A stretch of DNA of 64,000 nucleotides from Porphyromonadaceae bacterium UBA7042 (GCA_002494015.1 DLAR01000102.1:25226-89225); one strand, 5' to 3'. Positions 54,801 to 63,400 are shown, counted from the stretch's first letter. A program made the numbers and translations. Notes: generated by a model from the letters alone, not told the origin.

Positions 54801-56308
54801 CTATCCAAGTGCTAAACCGCGGTACCGAGAACATTAAGTTCACTATCGAGGAAGTCCTGAAGGAAGAAAAGAGTTTCATGCGCGACCTTGCCGAGTACGG
54901 AGCCCGTTTCCTCATGAGCCCCCGCAGTGCCAGCGTGCGTTTCCGCAACACCAAGTCACTTTCTCTACCATTGTTCCGACCTGACATCGGCAATGTCTTC
55001 GGCCAGAGCAACAGCTACGGCCCCATGTCGCCCGGCCTTGACTTCGCATTCGGATTCACTGACGAGAACTATGTCTACCGTGCCAAGGAACGCGGATGGC
55101 TTGTTACCGACGACGGGCAGACATCGCCCGCCGTGTGGTCCAACGCCCACGAGATAAACTTCGAGCTGACGCTCGAACCGATTCGCGGTCTCAAAATCCT
55201 GCTCACGACCAACCGCACCGACAACCATTCGCGTCAGATACAGTTCATGTATGACAACATGCCGGTATCCCTCTCGGGCAGCTATACCAAGACCCACTGC
55301 GCCATCCGCACCGCCCTGCGAGGCAGCACCGCCTCCAACGGATATGACAGTCCAGCCTTCAACAAGTTCCTTGAAAACATCCCCGTCATCGCCGACCGTC
55401 TTGAAGACAAATACCACGGAATGCGCTATCCCGAGGGTGGTTTCATGGCCGGCAACGTAAACGCGGGCAACATCTATAACCCCGAAGTCGGCACCGTGTC
55501 GTCGACAGGCAGCGACGTTCTCATCCCGGCATTCCTTGCAGCCTATACCGGCACCGATGCCCGCAAGCAGTACCTCTCACCCTTCCCGTCGCTTGCCGAG
55601 GCCCTTCCCAACTGGCGCATTACCTATGACGGACTTATCTACCTCGGCAACTTGGGCAACATCTTCAAGTCGTTCACGCTTTCCCATGCCTATCAGTGTA
55701 CCTACACCGTCGGGTCCTACTCCTCCTATCTCAACTGGATTTCAGTTGACGGCGACTATGGCTTCACGCTCGACGAGATTTCAGGCAACCCCATCCCCTC
55801 CTCCCCCTACAATATCTCGTCGGTCGCTATCACCGAGAAATTCGCCCCTCTCATCGGTGCCTCGGTAACGCTGAAAAACGAAATGACGTTCAACGCCGAG
55901 TATCGCGACAGCCGCACACTGACCCTCAACACGTCGGCCGGACAGGTTGTCGAGGCCACTAACCGGGGCATAACCGTAGGTGCCGGATATAAGATTGTCG
56001 GATTCAACAGCGTCCTGAAAATGAAAGGCTCGCAACAAGGTGTAAGCAACGACCTCACGCTCAACGCCGACTTCTCTTTCCAGCAGAATCAGGCACTCAT
56101 ACGCCGCATCGAAAGCAACTATACTCAGGCCACCAGCGGGACGCGCACTGTCACGATGAACTTCACCGCAAGCTACGTCATGAGCCGCCGTCTCACTCTC
56201 GCCGCTTTCTTTGACCATCAGATTAACACGCCGATTGTGTCATCCACCGCCTACCCGACGACCAACACATCTTTCGGCATAACCATGAACCTCTCCCTCG
56301 CCCGGTAA
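48869..56308 (+). CDS. sprA: SprA, type IX secretion outer-membrane translocon (TTG start)
   Basis: This 2479-residue protein is the giant beta-barrel of the type IX secretion system, described in Flavobacterium johnsoniae as a pore that works with PorV. The size agrees with the family (about 2400). A signal peptide-like N-terminus (residues 1-30) is followed by blocks such as MNFALGPLEKIFGPGG, GSVQVSMGIKSNKTDNPALS and FDFDQKIQATI. Long alternating strands run through to the end with FGITMNLSLAR. No ATG is present near the start. TTG at 48869 is the only good initiation codon, with a TAA shortly upstream. The SGNH gene starts 3 nt after its stop. Confidence 0.95.
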   Translation: MARSNYKIPLVVSIVGAVCALATVAFYSAAQFVTPGFNPPAPVMTSPLVAEADSIMMPFPVQQTVPQTYEDLMAEDFAADLDTPSNIKTVTEYDPETGCYVVRTKLGDMDIATPFYLSAEQYNNWQLRESMQNYYRKRNAEAINNPDKEPFNILDMNFALGPLEKIFGPGGVQLKTQGSVQVSMGIKSNKTDNPALSLTSRRKTYFDFDQKIQATIAASVGDRLKFNMTYNTDATFDFDSKNLKLAYEGQEDDIVKSIEAGNVSMTTGSSLIRGSTALFGIKTQLQFGKLTTTALVSQQNSESRSVNTKGGVQTTDFTIQADNYDQNRHFFLGHFFRDNYDRFASKLPFVSSGINITRIEVWVTNKSGNYNQSRNLVAFMDLGESSVLASDYWHPNPALQNPANASNNLLSVIKTDYPGARNINTVTQALEPLAAYGIEGGTGFEKVESARLLSSSEYTLNSTLGYISIKSALNADEVLAVAYEYTYNGQVYQVGEFSGDITTTDQSLYVKMLKSTTINPRLPMWDLMMKNVYSLGAYQVQKSNFRLNIKYLSDTTGTEINYLPVAGISNIPLLQVMNLDRIDSNEASNPDGFFDFIEGYTIQSSSGKIIFPVVEPFGSHLAEKIGNPEIARQYVYQELYDSTLIVARQFSDKNKFVLTGKYQASNGSQIRLNAMNVPRGSVVVMAGGVQLIENSDYTVDYAMGIVTITNQSIIDSGQSISVTMENQSLYSTQRKTLLGLDLNYRFNKDFNIGATVMHFSEKALTEKVNIGDEIINNTMWGLNMQYNTRFMWLTNLLNKIPTVNATQPSTLAVQAEFAQLIPHKQPTGSNKGSSYIDDFESTQTGIDLRSPYSWFLASTPYDPSADALFPEAALSNNVDYGKNRALLSWYFIDRMFTSRNSSLCPGYIKSDYEQLSNPYVREVTSHEIFPGRELTYGESNTIQTLNLSFYPTERGPYNLDATNIDDEGRLLNPEKRWGGIMRKMDNTNFEQSNIEYVQFWMLSPFLDPENNNLEGGDLYLNFGEISEDILKDGLKSYENGIPYDGDDRYLQNTVWGRVSSQNSLTYAFDNNSGARVIQDVGLDGLPNSDEFVFDSYRDYLDQLRRKLSPAAIARMQEDQFSAFNDPAGDNYHFYRGYDYDEMRASIIERYKHYNGVEGNSLSPEDASDPLYQSSRSLPDVEDINQDNTLNEYERYFQYKVSIRPEDLEVGRNYITDKQVSIVPTPSGKNLEVVWYQFKIPLSDYEKVVGNISDFSTIRFARMFMTGFKAVTHLRFATFELVRGEWRPYDFNLNNRGDSPAEGQLDISVVNIEENASRQPVNYVLPPGVTRITDPGQSQIVQLNEQSMSMKVIGLRPGDGRGVYRNTLLDLRNYKKMQMWIHAEKLIDDETNLRSGELSLFIRLGSDVKSNYYEYEIPLELTPPGKYDEDSERSKVWPAANYMDFDLQTLVNLKKERNRAKSAQEPGVGFGTLYRGRDPANERNSIAVIGNPSLSDVRVLLVGVRNNSSVVKDGTVWVNELKVTDFNSEGGWAAKGNVNLGVSDIATLNFGAHVETAGFGGVDQALNQRRLDDYEQYNFAVQVDAGRFLPEAAKLRAPIFYSVSKEKTSPKYNPLDQDVLLKDALDNAADKHERDSIENFAIERSTVKSFSISGLKFDVQSKNPMPWDPANFTFNFSFNKQSKSDPTTEYENTNDYRGSFQYTYTPFIKGIKPFGWIKSKSKNLKFVKDWEINYLPNNISFLTTMSRYYYEQQTRSETDVNFQLPVAVSKNFLWDRQLSLTWNLTKQLNFSFNSNTSARIEETVGAVNRKLFPDKYKEWKDTVWQSILSMGTPWSYNQTFVASYKAPFSRIPVLDWLTGSVSYNATYRWDRGAEVDGVSMGNSIANQAVWNADGRINFESLYNKWNFTKEVNKRFASKRNNARNTREKKPKKFERTFALLPDTTLTIKHNLRSKKIKVTAATVDGKPFKAQTKVIDANSIQVLNRGTENIKFTIEEVLKEEKSFMRDLAEYGARFLMSPRSASVRFRNTKSLSLPLFRPDIGNVFGQSNSYGPMSPGLDFAFGFTDENYVYRAKERGWLVTDDGQTSPAVWSNAHEINFELTLEPIRGLKILLTTNRTDNHSRQIQFMYDNMPVSLSGSYTKTHCAIRTALRGSTASNGYDSPAFNKFLENIPVIADRLEDKYHGMRYPEGGFMAGNVNAGNIYNPEVGTVSSTGSDVLIPAFLAAYTGTDARKQYLSPFPSLAEALPNWRITYDGLIYLGNLGNIFKSFTLSHAYQCTYTVGSYSSYLNWISVDGDYGFTLDEISGNPIPSSPYNISSVAITEKFAPLIGASVTLKNEMTFNAEYRDSRTLTLNTSAGQVVEATNRGITVGAGYKIVGFNSVLKMKGSQQGVSNDLTLNADFSFQQNQALIRRIESNYTQATSGTRTVTMNFTASYVMSRRLTLAAFFDHQINTPIVSSTAYPTTNTSFGITMNLSLAR

Positions 56309-56311
56309 CTT

Positions 56312-57106
56312 ATGAAACACGAATACATCGGATTATGGTCCCTTCTGACAGTGGCTCTCGCCATTTTTATAGGTTTCTCCTGTCTTGAGCCTGTCACTCT
56401 CGCGGGTGTCGAACTGAAATCCTCGGGTATCGCCGACCGGCTCACCCGCCCTGTTTCCGAGCAAGAAAACAGCAGCGATGCACCCGCCGCCCAACCTGAA
56501 GTTCAAAAGGTGGCGACCGATACCGCCTCTAAAAACATTCTCCTTATCGGCGACTCGATGCTTGAGGGGATAAATCCGCGCCTTGCCGCCTATGCAAGGG
56601 AAAACGGCCACACGCTGAACTCGGTAATCTGGTACAGCTCGACAACGGCCTACTGGGGAAACTGCGACACTCTGCGGGTGTTTCTGCGGCAGTTCAAACC
56701 CGACTATATCTTTATCAGCCTCGGGGCCAACGAGCTTTTCGTAAAAGACATTATCGAAAAACGCGAGGGGTGCCTGAAATATTTTCTTGAACAGATCGGC
56801 GACATCCCTTACCTGTGGATTGGCCCTCCCAACTGGAAAAAGGATACCGGAATCAACGAAATGATTGCCCGCAATGTCAAGCCGGGATGCTATTTCAAGA
56901 GTGACGGCATGCACTTTGACCGCACAAAGGACGGCGCACACCCCACCCATGCGTCAGCCGCGCAGTGGGTCGACAGCATAGCGCGGTGGATGCCACTGCA
57001 CAGCTCCCACCCCATCAAGATGAACACTCCGACGATGGCCAAGAGCCGTCCCGCGTCGGTAACAGTCCTCCAACCCCTGAAACAGCCACTACCAATGCGT
57101 CATTGA
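56312..57106 (+). CDS. SGNH-fold hydrolase or O-acyltransferase partner
   Basis: This 264-residue protein has an N-terminal membrane segment (residues 7-25), a low-complexity linker (45-70) and an SGNH domain. The nucleophile Ser is in LLIGDSMLEG (about residue 82), the oxyanion Asn in LGANE, and the Asp-x-x-His pair in KDGAHPTHASAAQW. It begins 3 nt after sprA and is followed by a MBOAT gene 1 nt later. That pairing resembles polysaccharide O-acetylation modules such as AlgI/AlgJ. It would act in the periplasm. The C-terminal 30 residues look disordered. Confidence 0.85.
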   Translation: MKHEYIGLWSLLTVALAIFIGFSCLEPVTLAGVELKSSGIADRLTRPVSEQENSSDAPAAQPEVQKVATDTASKNILLIGDSMLEGINPRLAAYARENGHTLNSVIWYSSTTAYWGNCDTLRVFLRQFKPDYIFISLGANELFVKDIIEKREGCLKYFLEQIGDIPYLWIGPPNWKKDTGINEMIARNVKPGCYFKSDGMHFDRTKDGAHPTHASAAQWVDSIARWMPLHSSHPIKMNTPTMAKSRPASVTVLQPLKQPLPMRH

Positions 57107-57107
57107 T

Positions 57108-58580
57108 ATGGACTTTCCAACCGTATTCCATAATATATGCAGCCTCCTCCGCTACGAGGCATCCGCGCCCATGCTTTTTTCAAGCGGATTGTTCTGGGCG
57201 CTGTTCCTTGTGTTTCTACCGGTATATGCTTTGCTGAAAAAACGCCTGTGGCAGATGCTGACATTTGTCGTGGCATTCAGCCTCTACTTCTATTACAAGT
57301 CAAGCGGGGTGTTCTTCATTCTCCTCATCTGCACGTCGCTGCTCGACTGGACACTGTCACGCCTGCTCGCCGTGCTGACCGTCAAGTGGCAGCGCAAAAT
57401 GTGTGTGTGGATTTCGGTCATAGCATCTCTCGGCATACTCGGCTACTTTAAATATGCCAACTTTTTCCTGTGGAACTGGAACGCGATGGTCGAGGGTAAT
57501 TTCCAGCCGCTCGACATTATTTTGCCCGTCGGAATCTCGTTTTATACGTTCCAGTCAATCAGCTACATCGTCGATGTCTACAAGGGACGCGTCGCTCCCA
57601 CCGAGACTTGGCTCGAATACATTTTCTTCCTCTCCTTCTTCCCGGCCCTTGTCGCCGGCCCAATCGTGCGCGCTGACTATTTCATCCCGCAGATCAGGCA
57701 GAACAACCGCGCTACCCGCGACGAAGTTTATGCCGGACTGTGGCTCGTAATCCTCGGGGTTGTCAAGAAAGCCCTCATCGCCGACTATATCGCACAGTAC
57801 AATGACCTGATTTTCATGCAGCCCACCGGATACAGCGGTTTTGAATCGCTGATGGGTGTAATCGGCTACACGATGCAGATTTACTGTGATTTCTCAGGTT
57901 ACAGCGATATGGCAATCGGCATTGCCCTAATCATGGGGTTCAAACTCAGCCTGAACTTCGATTTCCCCTACAAATCGCAGAATCTCACCGAGTTCTGGCG
58001 ACGCTGGCACATCTCGCTCTCATCGTGGCTCCGCGACTATGTCTACATTCCGCTCGGAGGCAACCGCAAAGGCACGTTTCGCACCTACCTTAACAATTTC
58101 CTCACCATGCTCGTCGGCGGACTGTGGCACGGGGCAGCGTGGAAATTTGTCTTCTGGGGTGCCATGCATGGTGCCGGCCTTGCCGTTCACAAGGCATCAA
58201 AGCCGTTGCTTTCGCGCCTGCCCGACAACCGGGCCATCCGGGCTGTATCTTGGACTGTCACCATGATTTACGTCTCGCTCCTGTGGGTCTTTTTCCGTGC
58301 CGACTCTTGGACCGACTCATGGCTCATAATCCGCAACATCTTCACCAATTTCAGTCCCGCCCACATCATCCCGTTTGTCGAGGTGCGTTATGTGTGGCTG
58401 ATAATGATGACAGTCATTATCGCGGCCCACTGTATGCCCCGCCGGATATATGACCGCCTTGCCGTGTGGTTTGTCTCTACCCCGTGGCCTGTCAAGCTGC
58501 TGGTATTCATTGTTGCCGTCCAGCTTGTCATCCAGTTCATGTCAGAAGAAGTCGCACCCTTCATATATTTCCAATTTTAA
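57108..58580 (+). CDS. MBOAT-family membrane O-acyltransferase
   Basis: This 490-residue protein has about ten membrane helices. It contains the AlgI-like blocks ILPVGISFYTFQSISYIVDVY, GYSDMAIGIALIMGF, FWRRWHISLSSWLRDYVYIPLGG and the active-site histidine block LVGGLWHGAAWKFVFWG. MBOAT proteins of this type pass acetyl groups across the membrane to an SGNH partner that decorates an exopolysaccharide or peptidoglycan. The adjacent SGNH gene is probably that partner. The ATG is 1 nt after its stop (57104-57106), so the pair is translationally coupled. The substrate is unknown. Confidence 0.93.
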   Translation: MDFPTVFHNICSLLRYEASAPMLFSSGLFWALFLVFLPVYALLKKRLWQMLTFVVAFSLYFYYKSSGVFFILLICTSLLDWTLSRLLAVLTVKWQRKMCVWISVIASLGILGYFKYANFFLWNWNAMVEGNFQPLDIILPVGISFYTFQSISYIVDVYKGRVAPTETWLEYIFFLSFFPALVAGPIVRADYFIPQIRQNNRATRDEVYAGLWLVILGVVKKALIADYIAQYNDLIFMQPTGYSGFESLMGVIGYTMQIYCDFSGYSDMAIGIALIMGFKLSLNFDFPYKSQNLTEFWRRWHISLSSWLRDYVYIPLGGNRKGTFRTYLNNFLTMLVGGLWHGAAWKFVFWGAMHGAGLAVHKASKPLLSRLPDNRAIRAVSWTVTMIYVSLLWVFFRADSWTDSWLIIRNIFTNFSPAHIIPFVEVRYVWLIMMTVIIAAHCMPRRIYDRLAVWFVSTPWPVKLLVFIVAVQLVIQFMSEEVAPFIYFQF

Positions 58581-58653
58581 AAAATCATCCTAAACTACCA
58601 ACTTATTGGCTGTTTCATCTGTTATACTATTACAAATTTCATGAAACGGCACA

Positions 58654-59208
58654 ATGAAACAGACACATCTCCTTCTTCTGCTCCTTCTCTCCCTCGGAAT
58701 CTCAGCCTCGGCACAGACAGCACAGTCAGATCTTGACATGTTGGGCCTTAAAGGTTCAGTCCAGAATGTCCATATAGATTTTGACATGGGAGGATGCACA
58801 TGGTGTGTCGACTACTCTTTTGACCATAAAGGCAATCTGATAGCCGTCGACGGATTGCCCGTTGTCGTGGAGCGGGACGGAGCCGCACGCATTACACGTT
58901 GCATAGTGTCGACATTTGATGAAAACGGGGTGCCGTTTCAGATGGTCACTACCTATAATTATGACAACAATCGCCGGGTGACATCGGCATCCCGCTCGAC
59001 CGACCGCAGCAACTGGGTCGAGACTTTTACCTACGGTCCCGACGGCCGACTTGTCGCCCGCTCCTATACTTCGCTTGACGGAGACGAGTCCTACACTTAT
59101 GTTTATGCCGACGCCATTGACGCTCTCGGCAACTGGCTCTCCCGCACCTCGCAACTCGACGATTCCCCCGAGTTGATTACTGAATCAAGGCTGATTGAAT
59201 ATTATTAA
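58654..59208 (+). CDS. Exported protein with YD/RHS-like repeats
   Basis: This 184-residue protein has a signal peptide (MKQTHLLLLLLLSLGISASA). The mature part has short repeats of the form YxYDxxGRxxS (YSFDHKGNLIAVDG, YNYDNNRRVTSASRS, YGPDGRLVARSY), similar to YD/RHS-type strands seen in small Bacteroidota proteins. A C-terminal E-S-R-L-I-E-Y-Y is also common in these. It lies 74 nt after the MBOAT gene. Its role is unknown; it may fold as a small beta-sheet protein on the surface. Confidence 0.7.
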   Translation: MKQTHLLLLLLLSLGISASAQTAQSDLDMLGLKGSVQNVHIDFDMGGCTWCVDYSFDHKGNLIAVDGLPVVVERDGAARITRCIVSTFDENGVPFQMVTTYNYDNNRRVTSASRSTDRSNWVETFTYGPDGRLVARSYTSLDGDESYTYVYADAIDALGNWLSRTSQLDDSPELITESRLIEYY

Positions 59209-59254
59209 TCCATCGAATTTTCTGAAAGTGTATAATTATTTTTTACACTCTACA

Positions 59255-59286
59255 TTTGGATTCCTTGCCTGTAATCCCTATTTTTG
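59255..59286 (+). promoter_or_regulatory. Promoter of the DUF1232 gene
   Basis: TTTG at 59255-59258 and TATTTTTG at 59279-59286 are separated by 20 bp. The ATG is 17 nt downstream. Confidence 0.75.
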
Positions 59287-59302
59287 CTAAAAAAATTGGA
59301 CA

Positions 59303-59806
59303 ATGGCATTTTTTGACAAAATAAGCGACGCTGCCAAGAAAGCCAAGGACGGCGTGGCAGCAGCATGCGGGAATATAGCGGAGTTTTCAGGAAAAACAGC
59401 CGGGGAAATCGGGGAGGCTATAGCATCGGCTCCCGACAGTATCGCACGGTTTGGGGAAATGTTTTCCGAGTCAGACTTTTGGAAGAAGACTTCTGACGTG
59501 GCCGCCAAGGCCGGGAAAGCTGTCATCAGCATGGCACTGACACTGTTCTACGGTATCGAATCGGCCCCCCTGAAGGACAAGATGCTTATTCTCGGCGCGC
59601 TCGGCTATTTCATCCTTCCGGTAGACGCGATTCCTGATTTTATCCCGGTTGCCGGATATACCGACGACCTTGCCGCGCTGACCGCAATATATAACATCGT
59701 GAAGGGTTCGATTGGTCCTGAAGCTGCGCTTCGTGCCGATGAAAAGCTGAAAGAATGGTTCAAAGAAGATACCGGCGGGCGAGAATCCATCCCGCCGGCC
59801 GAGTAG
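59303..59806 (+). CDS. DUF1232 (YkvA-like) protein
   Basis: This 167-residue protein has an amphipathic, Ala-rich N-terminal half (residues 1-80, no signal peptide). The conserved DUF1232 core follows: KDKMLILGALGYFILPVDAIPDFIPVAGYTDDLAAL at about residues 91-126. The core has two short hydrophobic hairpins around the IPDFIP motif, so membrane association is likely. The function is unknown, although some relatives are linked with envelope stress. It has its own promoter. porV begins 76 nt downstream. Confidence 0.85.
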   Translation: MAFFDKISDAAKKAKDGVAAACGNIAEFSGKTAGEIGEAIASAPDSIARFGEMFSESDFWKKTSDVAAKAGKAVISMALTLFYGIESAPLKDKMLILGALGYFILPVDAIPDFIPVAGYTDDLAALTAIYNIVKGSIGPEAALRADEKLKEWFKEDTGGRESIPPAE

Positions 59807-59881
59807 GTTTTGCGGAAGGCAGACAATAAACGGCCTTTTTCTGAGTTTATATAATGTATAAATACCATTATATATCCTCTG

Positions 59882-61087
59882 ATGAAAAACCTGTTGACAA
59901 AGATAGTGATTGCCTTGGCTTTGGCCGTCGGGGCGACATCGACCGCGATGGCTAACGAAAAGGACGACTTCAACCCCGTGCAGACGGGTGTTAACTCGCT
60001 CGGAATCGCGCCCGATGCCCGCGGTGCCTCTATGGGCGACCTCGGCGCGGCAACCGACCCCGATGCCAATTCCCAGTACTGGAACCCGTCCAAATATGCG
60101 TTTGCCTACAGTCAGGGGGCAGTCTCGCTCAGTTACACCCCGTGGTTGCGCAAACTTGTAAACGACATCTTCCTTGCCAATCTTGCCGGTTACTGGAAGC
60201 TCGGCAGTGATGACAATCAGGCCATCTCGGCCTCATTGCGCTACTTCTCGCTCGGCGAGGTGACCACCAATGGTCCCGGCGGAGAAGCCGGACAGTCACT
60301 GAACCCCTACGAGATGTCAATCGACGTGGGTTACAGCCGCAAACTGTCCGAAAAATTCTCTATGGGCGTCGTTTTCCGCTACATCTATTCCGACCTCGGT
60401 TTCTCCGACTCCTACGCCGGTGACCAGTCGACCGGAGCCTCGGCATTCTCGGCCGACATAGCCGGGTATTATACCACCTACCCTATCATCGGGCGCAACG
60501 AATGTCAGTGGTCTTGGGGATGGAACATTTCCAATATCGGCACCAAGGTTTCCTACAACAACGGCGAAAACCCCGCTTTCCTCCCCACCAATATGCGTCT
60601 CGGGACATCGTTCACCTTTCCTCTCGCCGACTACCACAACCTCTCACTCAACCTTGACCTCAACAAACTCCTCGTCCCGACGCGCCCGCGCCGCAAGGAT
60701 TATGCTGACGATACCGACGGCGAGATTGCCTATATCGACGCGCTTGAAAACTGGGAAAACATGTCGCCCATAACCGGCATTTTCAAGTCGTTCAGCGATG
60801 CCCCCGGCGGTTTCAAAGAAGAACTGAAAGAGATAACCTACTCGCTCGGAGCCGAATACAGCTACAACCAGCAGTTCTTCCTCCGCGCAGGCTATTTCTA
60901 TCAGAACGAAAGCAAGGGCAATCTACAATACTTCGGCATCGGTGCCGGTTTCGCGCTCAACGTCCTGCGTCTCGACGCTTCCTATATGCTCGCGACCGCA
61001 CAGACCTCGCCACTCGACCAGACACTGCGTTTTACACTGACATTTGACATGGACGGCCTGCGCGACATCTTCGGTCGCCGTCGTTAA
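59882..61087 (+). CDS. porV: PorV, type IX secretion outer membrane protein
   Basis: This 401-residue protein matches PorV (LptO). The signal peptide is residues 1-24. Then GVNSLGIAPDARGASMGDLGAATDPDANSQYWNPSKYAF is the family's defining block, split here as GVNSLGIAPDARGASMGD and DANSQYWNPSKYAF. Alternating strands form a FadL-like barrel. PorV carries substrates from SprA to the attachment complex and also forms part of the translocon. Its presence with sprA indicates a functional type IX system. ispF begins 12 nt later, an order also seen in related genomes. Confidence 0.94.
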   Translation: MKNLLTKIVIALALAVGATSTAMANEKDDFNPVQTGVNSLGIAPDARGASMGDLGAATDPDANSQYWNPSKYAFAYSQGAVSLSYTPWLRKLVNDIFLANLAGYWKLGSDDNQAISASLRYFSLGEVTTNGPGGEAGQSLNPYEMSIDVGYSRKLSEKFSMGVVFRYIYSDLGFSDSYAGDQSTGASAFSADIAGYYTTYPIIGRNECQWSWGWNISNIGTKVSYNNGENPAFLPTNMRLGTSFTFPLADYHNLSLNLDLNKLLVPTRPRRKDYADDTDGEIAYIDALENWENMSPITGIFKSFSDAPGGFKEELKEITYSLGAEYSYNQQFFLRAGYFYQNESKGNLQYFGIGAGFALNVLRLDASYMLATAQTSPLDQTLRFTLTFDMDGLRDIFGRRR

Positions 61088-61099
61088 CAACCACTGCTT

Positions 61100-61582
61100 A
61101 TGAACGATTTTAGAACCGGAATGGGGATGGATGTCCACCGCCTTGTCGAGGGCAGGGACCTGATACTGTGTGGCGTCAAAATCCCCTACGAAAAAGGCTT
61201 GCTCGGCCACAGCGATGCCGACGTAGCACTCCACGCGCTCAGTGACGCGCTTCTCGGCGCGGCAGCCATGCGTGACATCGGCTACCACTTCCCCGATACC
61301 GACCCGGCCTATAAAGGTGCCGATTCACGGGTGTTGCTCCGTGAAGTGAAACGCCTGCTCGACGAGGCGTGTTTCGCGATTTCCAATGTCGACGTAACCA
61401 TCGTCGCGCAACGGCCAAAGTTGCTGAACTTCATACCCGAAATGATAGCCAATATCGCGGCCGACCTTCAGCTTGAACCGTCGCGAGTCTCGGTCAAGGC
61501 CACAACCACCGAGCATCTCGGATTCACAGGCCGCGGCGAGGGCATAGCGGCCTATGCGACAACCCTGATAATTAAAAATTGA
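61100..61582 (+). CDS. ispF: 2-C-methyl-D-erythritol 2,4-cyclodiphosphate synthase
   Basis: This 160-residue enzyme makes the cyclic diphosphate in the MEP pathway for isoprenoids. Metal ligands are visible in [10 protein letters not shown] (Asp and His) and in [20 protein letters not shown] (His). The block [17 protein letters not shown] and the end [16 protein letters not shown] are intact. The length is standard for the trimer. The stop TGA (61580-61582) is contributed by the AATTGA junction of the heptad repeat that follows. The gene is cotranscribed with porV upstream. Confidence 0.97.
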   Translation: MNDFRTGMGMDVHRLVEGRDLILCGVKIPYEKGLLGHSDADVALHALSDALLGAAAMRDIGYHFPDTDPAYKGADSRVLLREVKRLLDEACFAISNVDVTIVAQRPKLLNFIPEMIANIAADLQLEPSRVSVKATTTEHLGFTGRGEGIAAYATTLIIKN

Positions 61583-61630
61583 AATTTTCCATTTTCAATT
61601 CTCAATTCTCAATTCTCAATTCTCAATTGA
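61581..61630. repeat. CAATTCTC heptad array after ispF
   Basis: Four to five direct TTCTCAA units lie between ispF and the ferredoxin gene. They match the right half of the array at 5279-5322. The ispF stop codon overlaps the first bases. Confidence 0.85.
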
Positions 61631-61635
61631 CTATC

Positions 61636-62622
61636 ATGGGCAAATTGCTGAGAATAACACGCATCATAATCGCCTCGGTCATGCTTATCGCAGTGACCGG
61701 GGCGGCTGTCGATTGCGGCCTCATGTTGCCCGCAGTCGCCGAGTGGTTTGAAAAGATTCAGCTCATCCCGGCGGTCATGTCGTTCTCTCTTGCCTATTTC
61801 GTGTTCTGGCTCATCGCCACACTGATACTGGGCCGCATTTACTGTTCAACCGTCTGCCCCCTCGGCACGTTTCAAGACATCTGCTCCCGCGTCCCCCGCA
61901 CGGGCCGCCACCGCGACAGCCATGACTACCACTACCACCGACCGTTTGACCGCACGCGCTACATCTCGCTTGCCATCGTGGTCGCGTCGCTCGTAACCGG
62001 CATTCTGCTCGTCGTGTCACTTGTCGACCCGTGGTGCATTTACAGCCGTTTCTGCGTCAACGTGCTGAATCCGGCAGTCCGGCTGATTGTGGGCGACGGT
62101 TTCTATGATACAGCTGCTGTCGCGGTCAGCGAGAACCCGCATCTGAAGATAATGGGAGCCTCGGCCATCGGTCTTGTCATCTCGCTCGTGTCAATGGGAA
62201 TTGTCGGATGGATTGCTGCCAAGAGCGGCCGCACCTTCTGCAACACAGTGTGCCCCGTCGGGACAACCCTCGGGTTCATATCGCGCAACTCGATTTTCCA
62301 CATCGACATCGATACCGACAAGTGCATCCAGTGCCGCCGGTGCGAGCATGTGTGCAAGGCATCCTGCATCGACCTGATCGACCATGTGGTCGACTCGTCT
62401 CGCTGCGTGACCTGTTTCGACTGCCTGCCGGTGTGCCCCAACGACGCAATCCGTTATACAACCGAGCGGCATCAGCTCGCCATACCGATGATGCAGAAAA
62501 TCTCGCGCACGATAGCGGGCGCGGGGAGTGTCAGCACGTCGGCTCCCGCCCGGGGCGTGACATCGTGTGACAAAGAACAACCACAAGAAAAATCATCTAT
62601 CGAAAATGAAACAATATCTTGA
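61636..62622 (+). CDS. NapH/CcoG-like polyferredoxin membrane protein
   Basis: This 328-residue protein has about four or five membrane helices with two cysteine motifs facing the cytoplasm ([13 protein letters not shown] and [12 protein letters not shown]). It ends with two 4Fe-4S ferredoxin clusters ([15 protein letters not shown] and [16 protein letters not shown]). Such proteins carry electrons from quinol or other donors to periplasmic enzymes. The ATG at 61636 follows the heptad repeat; an upstream frame would translate the repeat. Its stop overlaps thyA by 17 nt. The partner enzyme is unknown. Confidence 0.9.
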   Translation: MGKLLRITRIIIASVMLIAVTGAAVDCGLMLPAVAEWFEKIQLIPAVMSFSLAYFVFWLIATLILGRIYCSTVCPLGTFQDICSRVPRTGRHRDSHDYHYHRPFDRTRYISLAIVVASLVTGILLVVSLVDPWCIYSRFCVNVLNPAVRLIVGDGFYDTAAVAVSENPHLKIMGASAIGLVISLVSMGIVGWIAAKSGRTFCNTVCPVGTTLGFISRNSIFHIDIDTDKCIQCRRCEHVCKASCIDLIDHVVDSSRCVTCFDCLPVCPNDAIRYTTERHQLAIPMMQKISRTIAGAGSVSTSAPARGVTSCDKEQPQEKSSIENETIS

Positions 62623-63400
62623 CCTGTTAAAAAAAATCGTCGAGACCGGCGTTGACCGGGGCGACCGCACCGGGACCGGGACACGCAGCATCTTCGGCTA
62701 CCAGATGCGGTTCAACCTTGCCGACGGATTCCCCTTGCTCACAACCAAGAAACTTCACCTGAAGTCGATAATCTATGAGCTGCTCTGGTTCCTGCGCGGC
62801 GACACCAACGTGAAATACCTTCAGGACCACGGTGTCAGGATATGGAACGAATGGGCTGATGCCGACGGAAACCTCGGGCACATCTACGGCTACCAGTGGC
62901 GGTCGTGGCCCGACTACAACGGAGGATATATCGACCAGATTGCCGAGGTCGTAAACACCATAAAGAACAATCCCGAGTCGCGCCGAATCATCGTCAGCGC
63001 ATGGAACGTGGGCGACCTCAAAACAATGAATCTTCCCCCGTGCCACCTGTTGTTCCAGTTCTATGTGGCCGACGGGCGGCTCTCGCTCCAGCTCTATCAG
63101 CGCAGTGCCGACTGCTTCCTCGGCGTGCCGTTCAATATCGCCTCCTACGCATTGCTGCTCATGATGGTCGCGCAGGTCACAGGTCTTGAACCGGGCGATT
63201 TTGTCCACACCCTCGGCGACGCCCACATCTACAGCAACCATTTCGGGCAGGTGGCCGAGCAGCTTTCGCGCAAGCCGCGACCCCTTCCCCGCATGATTAT
63301 CAATCCCGAGGTCAAGGAGCTGACCGACTTCAAGTTTGAAGACTTCATTCTCGAAGACTACAATCCGCACCCCCACATCAAAGCTACCGTAGCCGTATGA
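62606..63400 (+). CDS. thyA: Thymidylate synthase
   Basis: This 264-residue enzyme methylates dUMP with methylene-THF. It matches ThyA end to end ([41 protein letters not shown]). The catalytic cysteine lies in [13 protein letters not shown]. Its length equals that of the E. coli enzyme. The ATG at 62606 is preferred to the in-frame start at 62567. The folA gene begins 4 nt before its stop (ATGA), forming the frequent thyA-folA pair that recycles the DHF produced here. Confidence 0.98.
   Translation: MKQYLDLLKKIVETGVDRGDRTGTGTRSIFGYQMRFNLADGFPLLTTKKLHLKSIIYELLWFLRGDTNVKYLQDHGVRIWNEWADADGNLGHIYGYQWRSWPDYNGGYIDQIAEVVNTIKNNPESRRIIVSAWNVGDLKTMNLPPCHLLFQFYVADGRLSLQLYQRSADCFLGVPFNIASYALLLMMVAQVTGLEPGDFVHTLGDAHIYSNHFGQVAEQLSRKPRPLPRMIINPEVKELTDFKFEDFILEDYNPHPHIKATVAV

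Noticed and set aside
53675..54808. Long 377-aa minus-strand ORF inside sprA
   Set aside because: It is antisense to well-conserved SprA sequence and arises from biased third positions in GC-rich codons.
61581..61630. Possible CRISPR array from regular repeats
   Set aside because: Units are 7 bp with no spacers; it is a simple tandem repeat.
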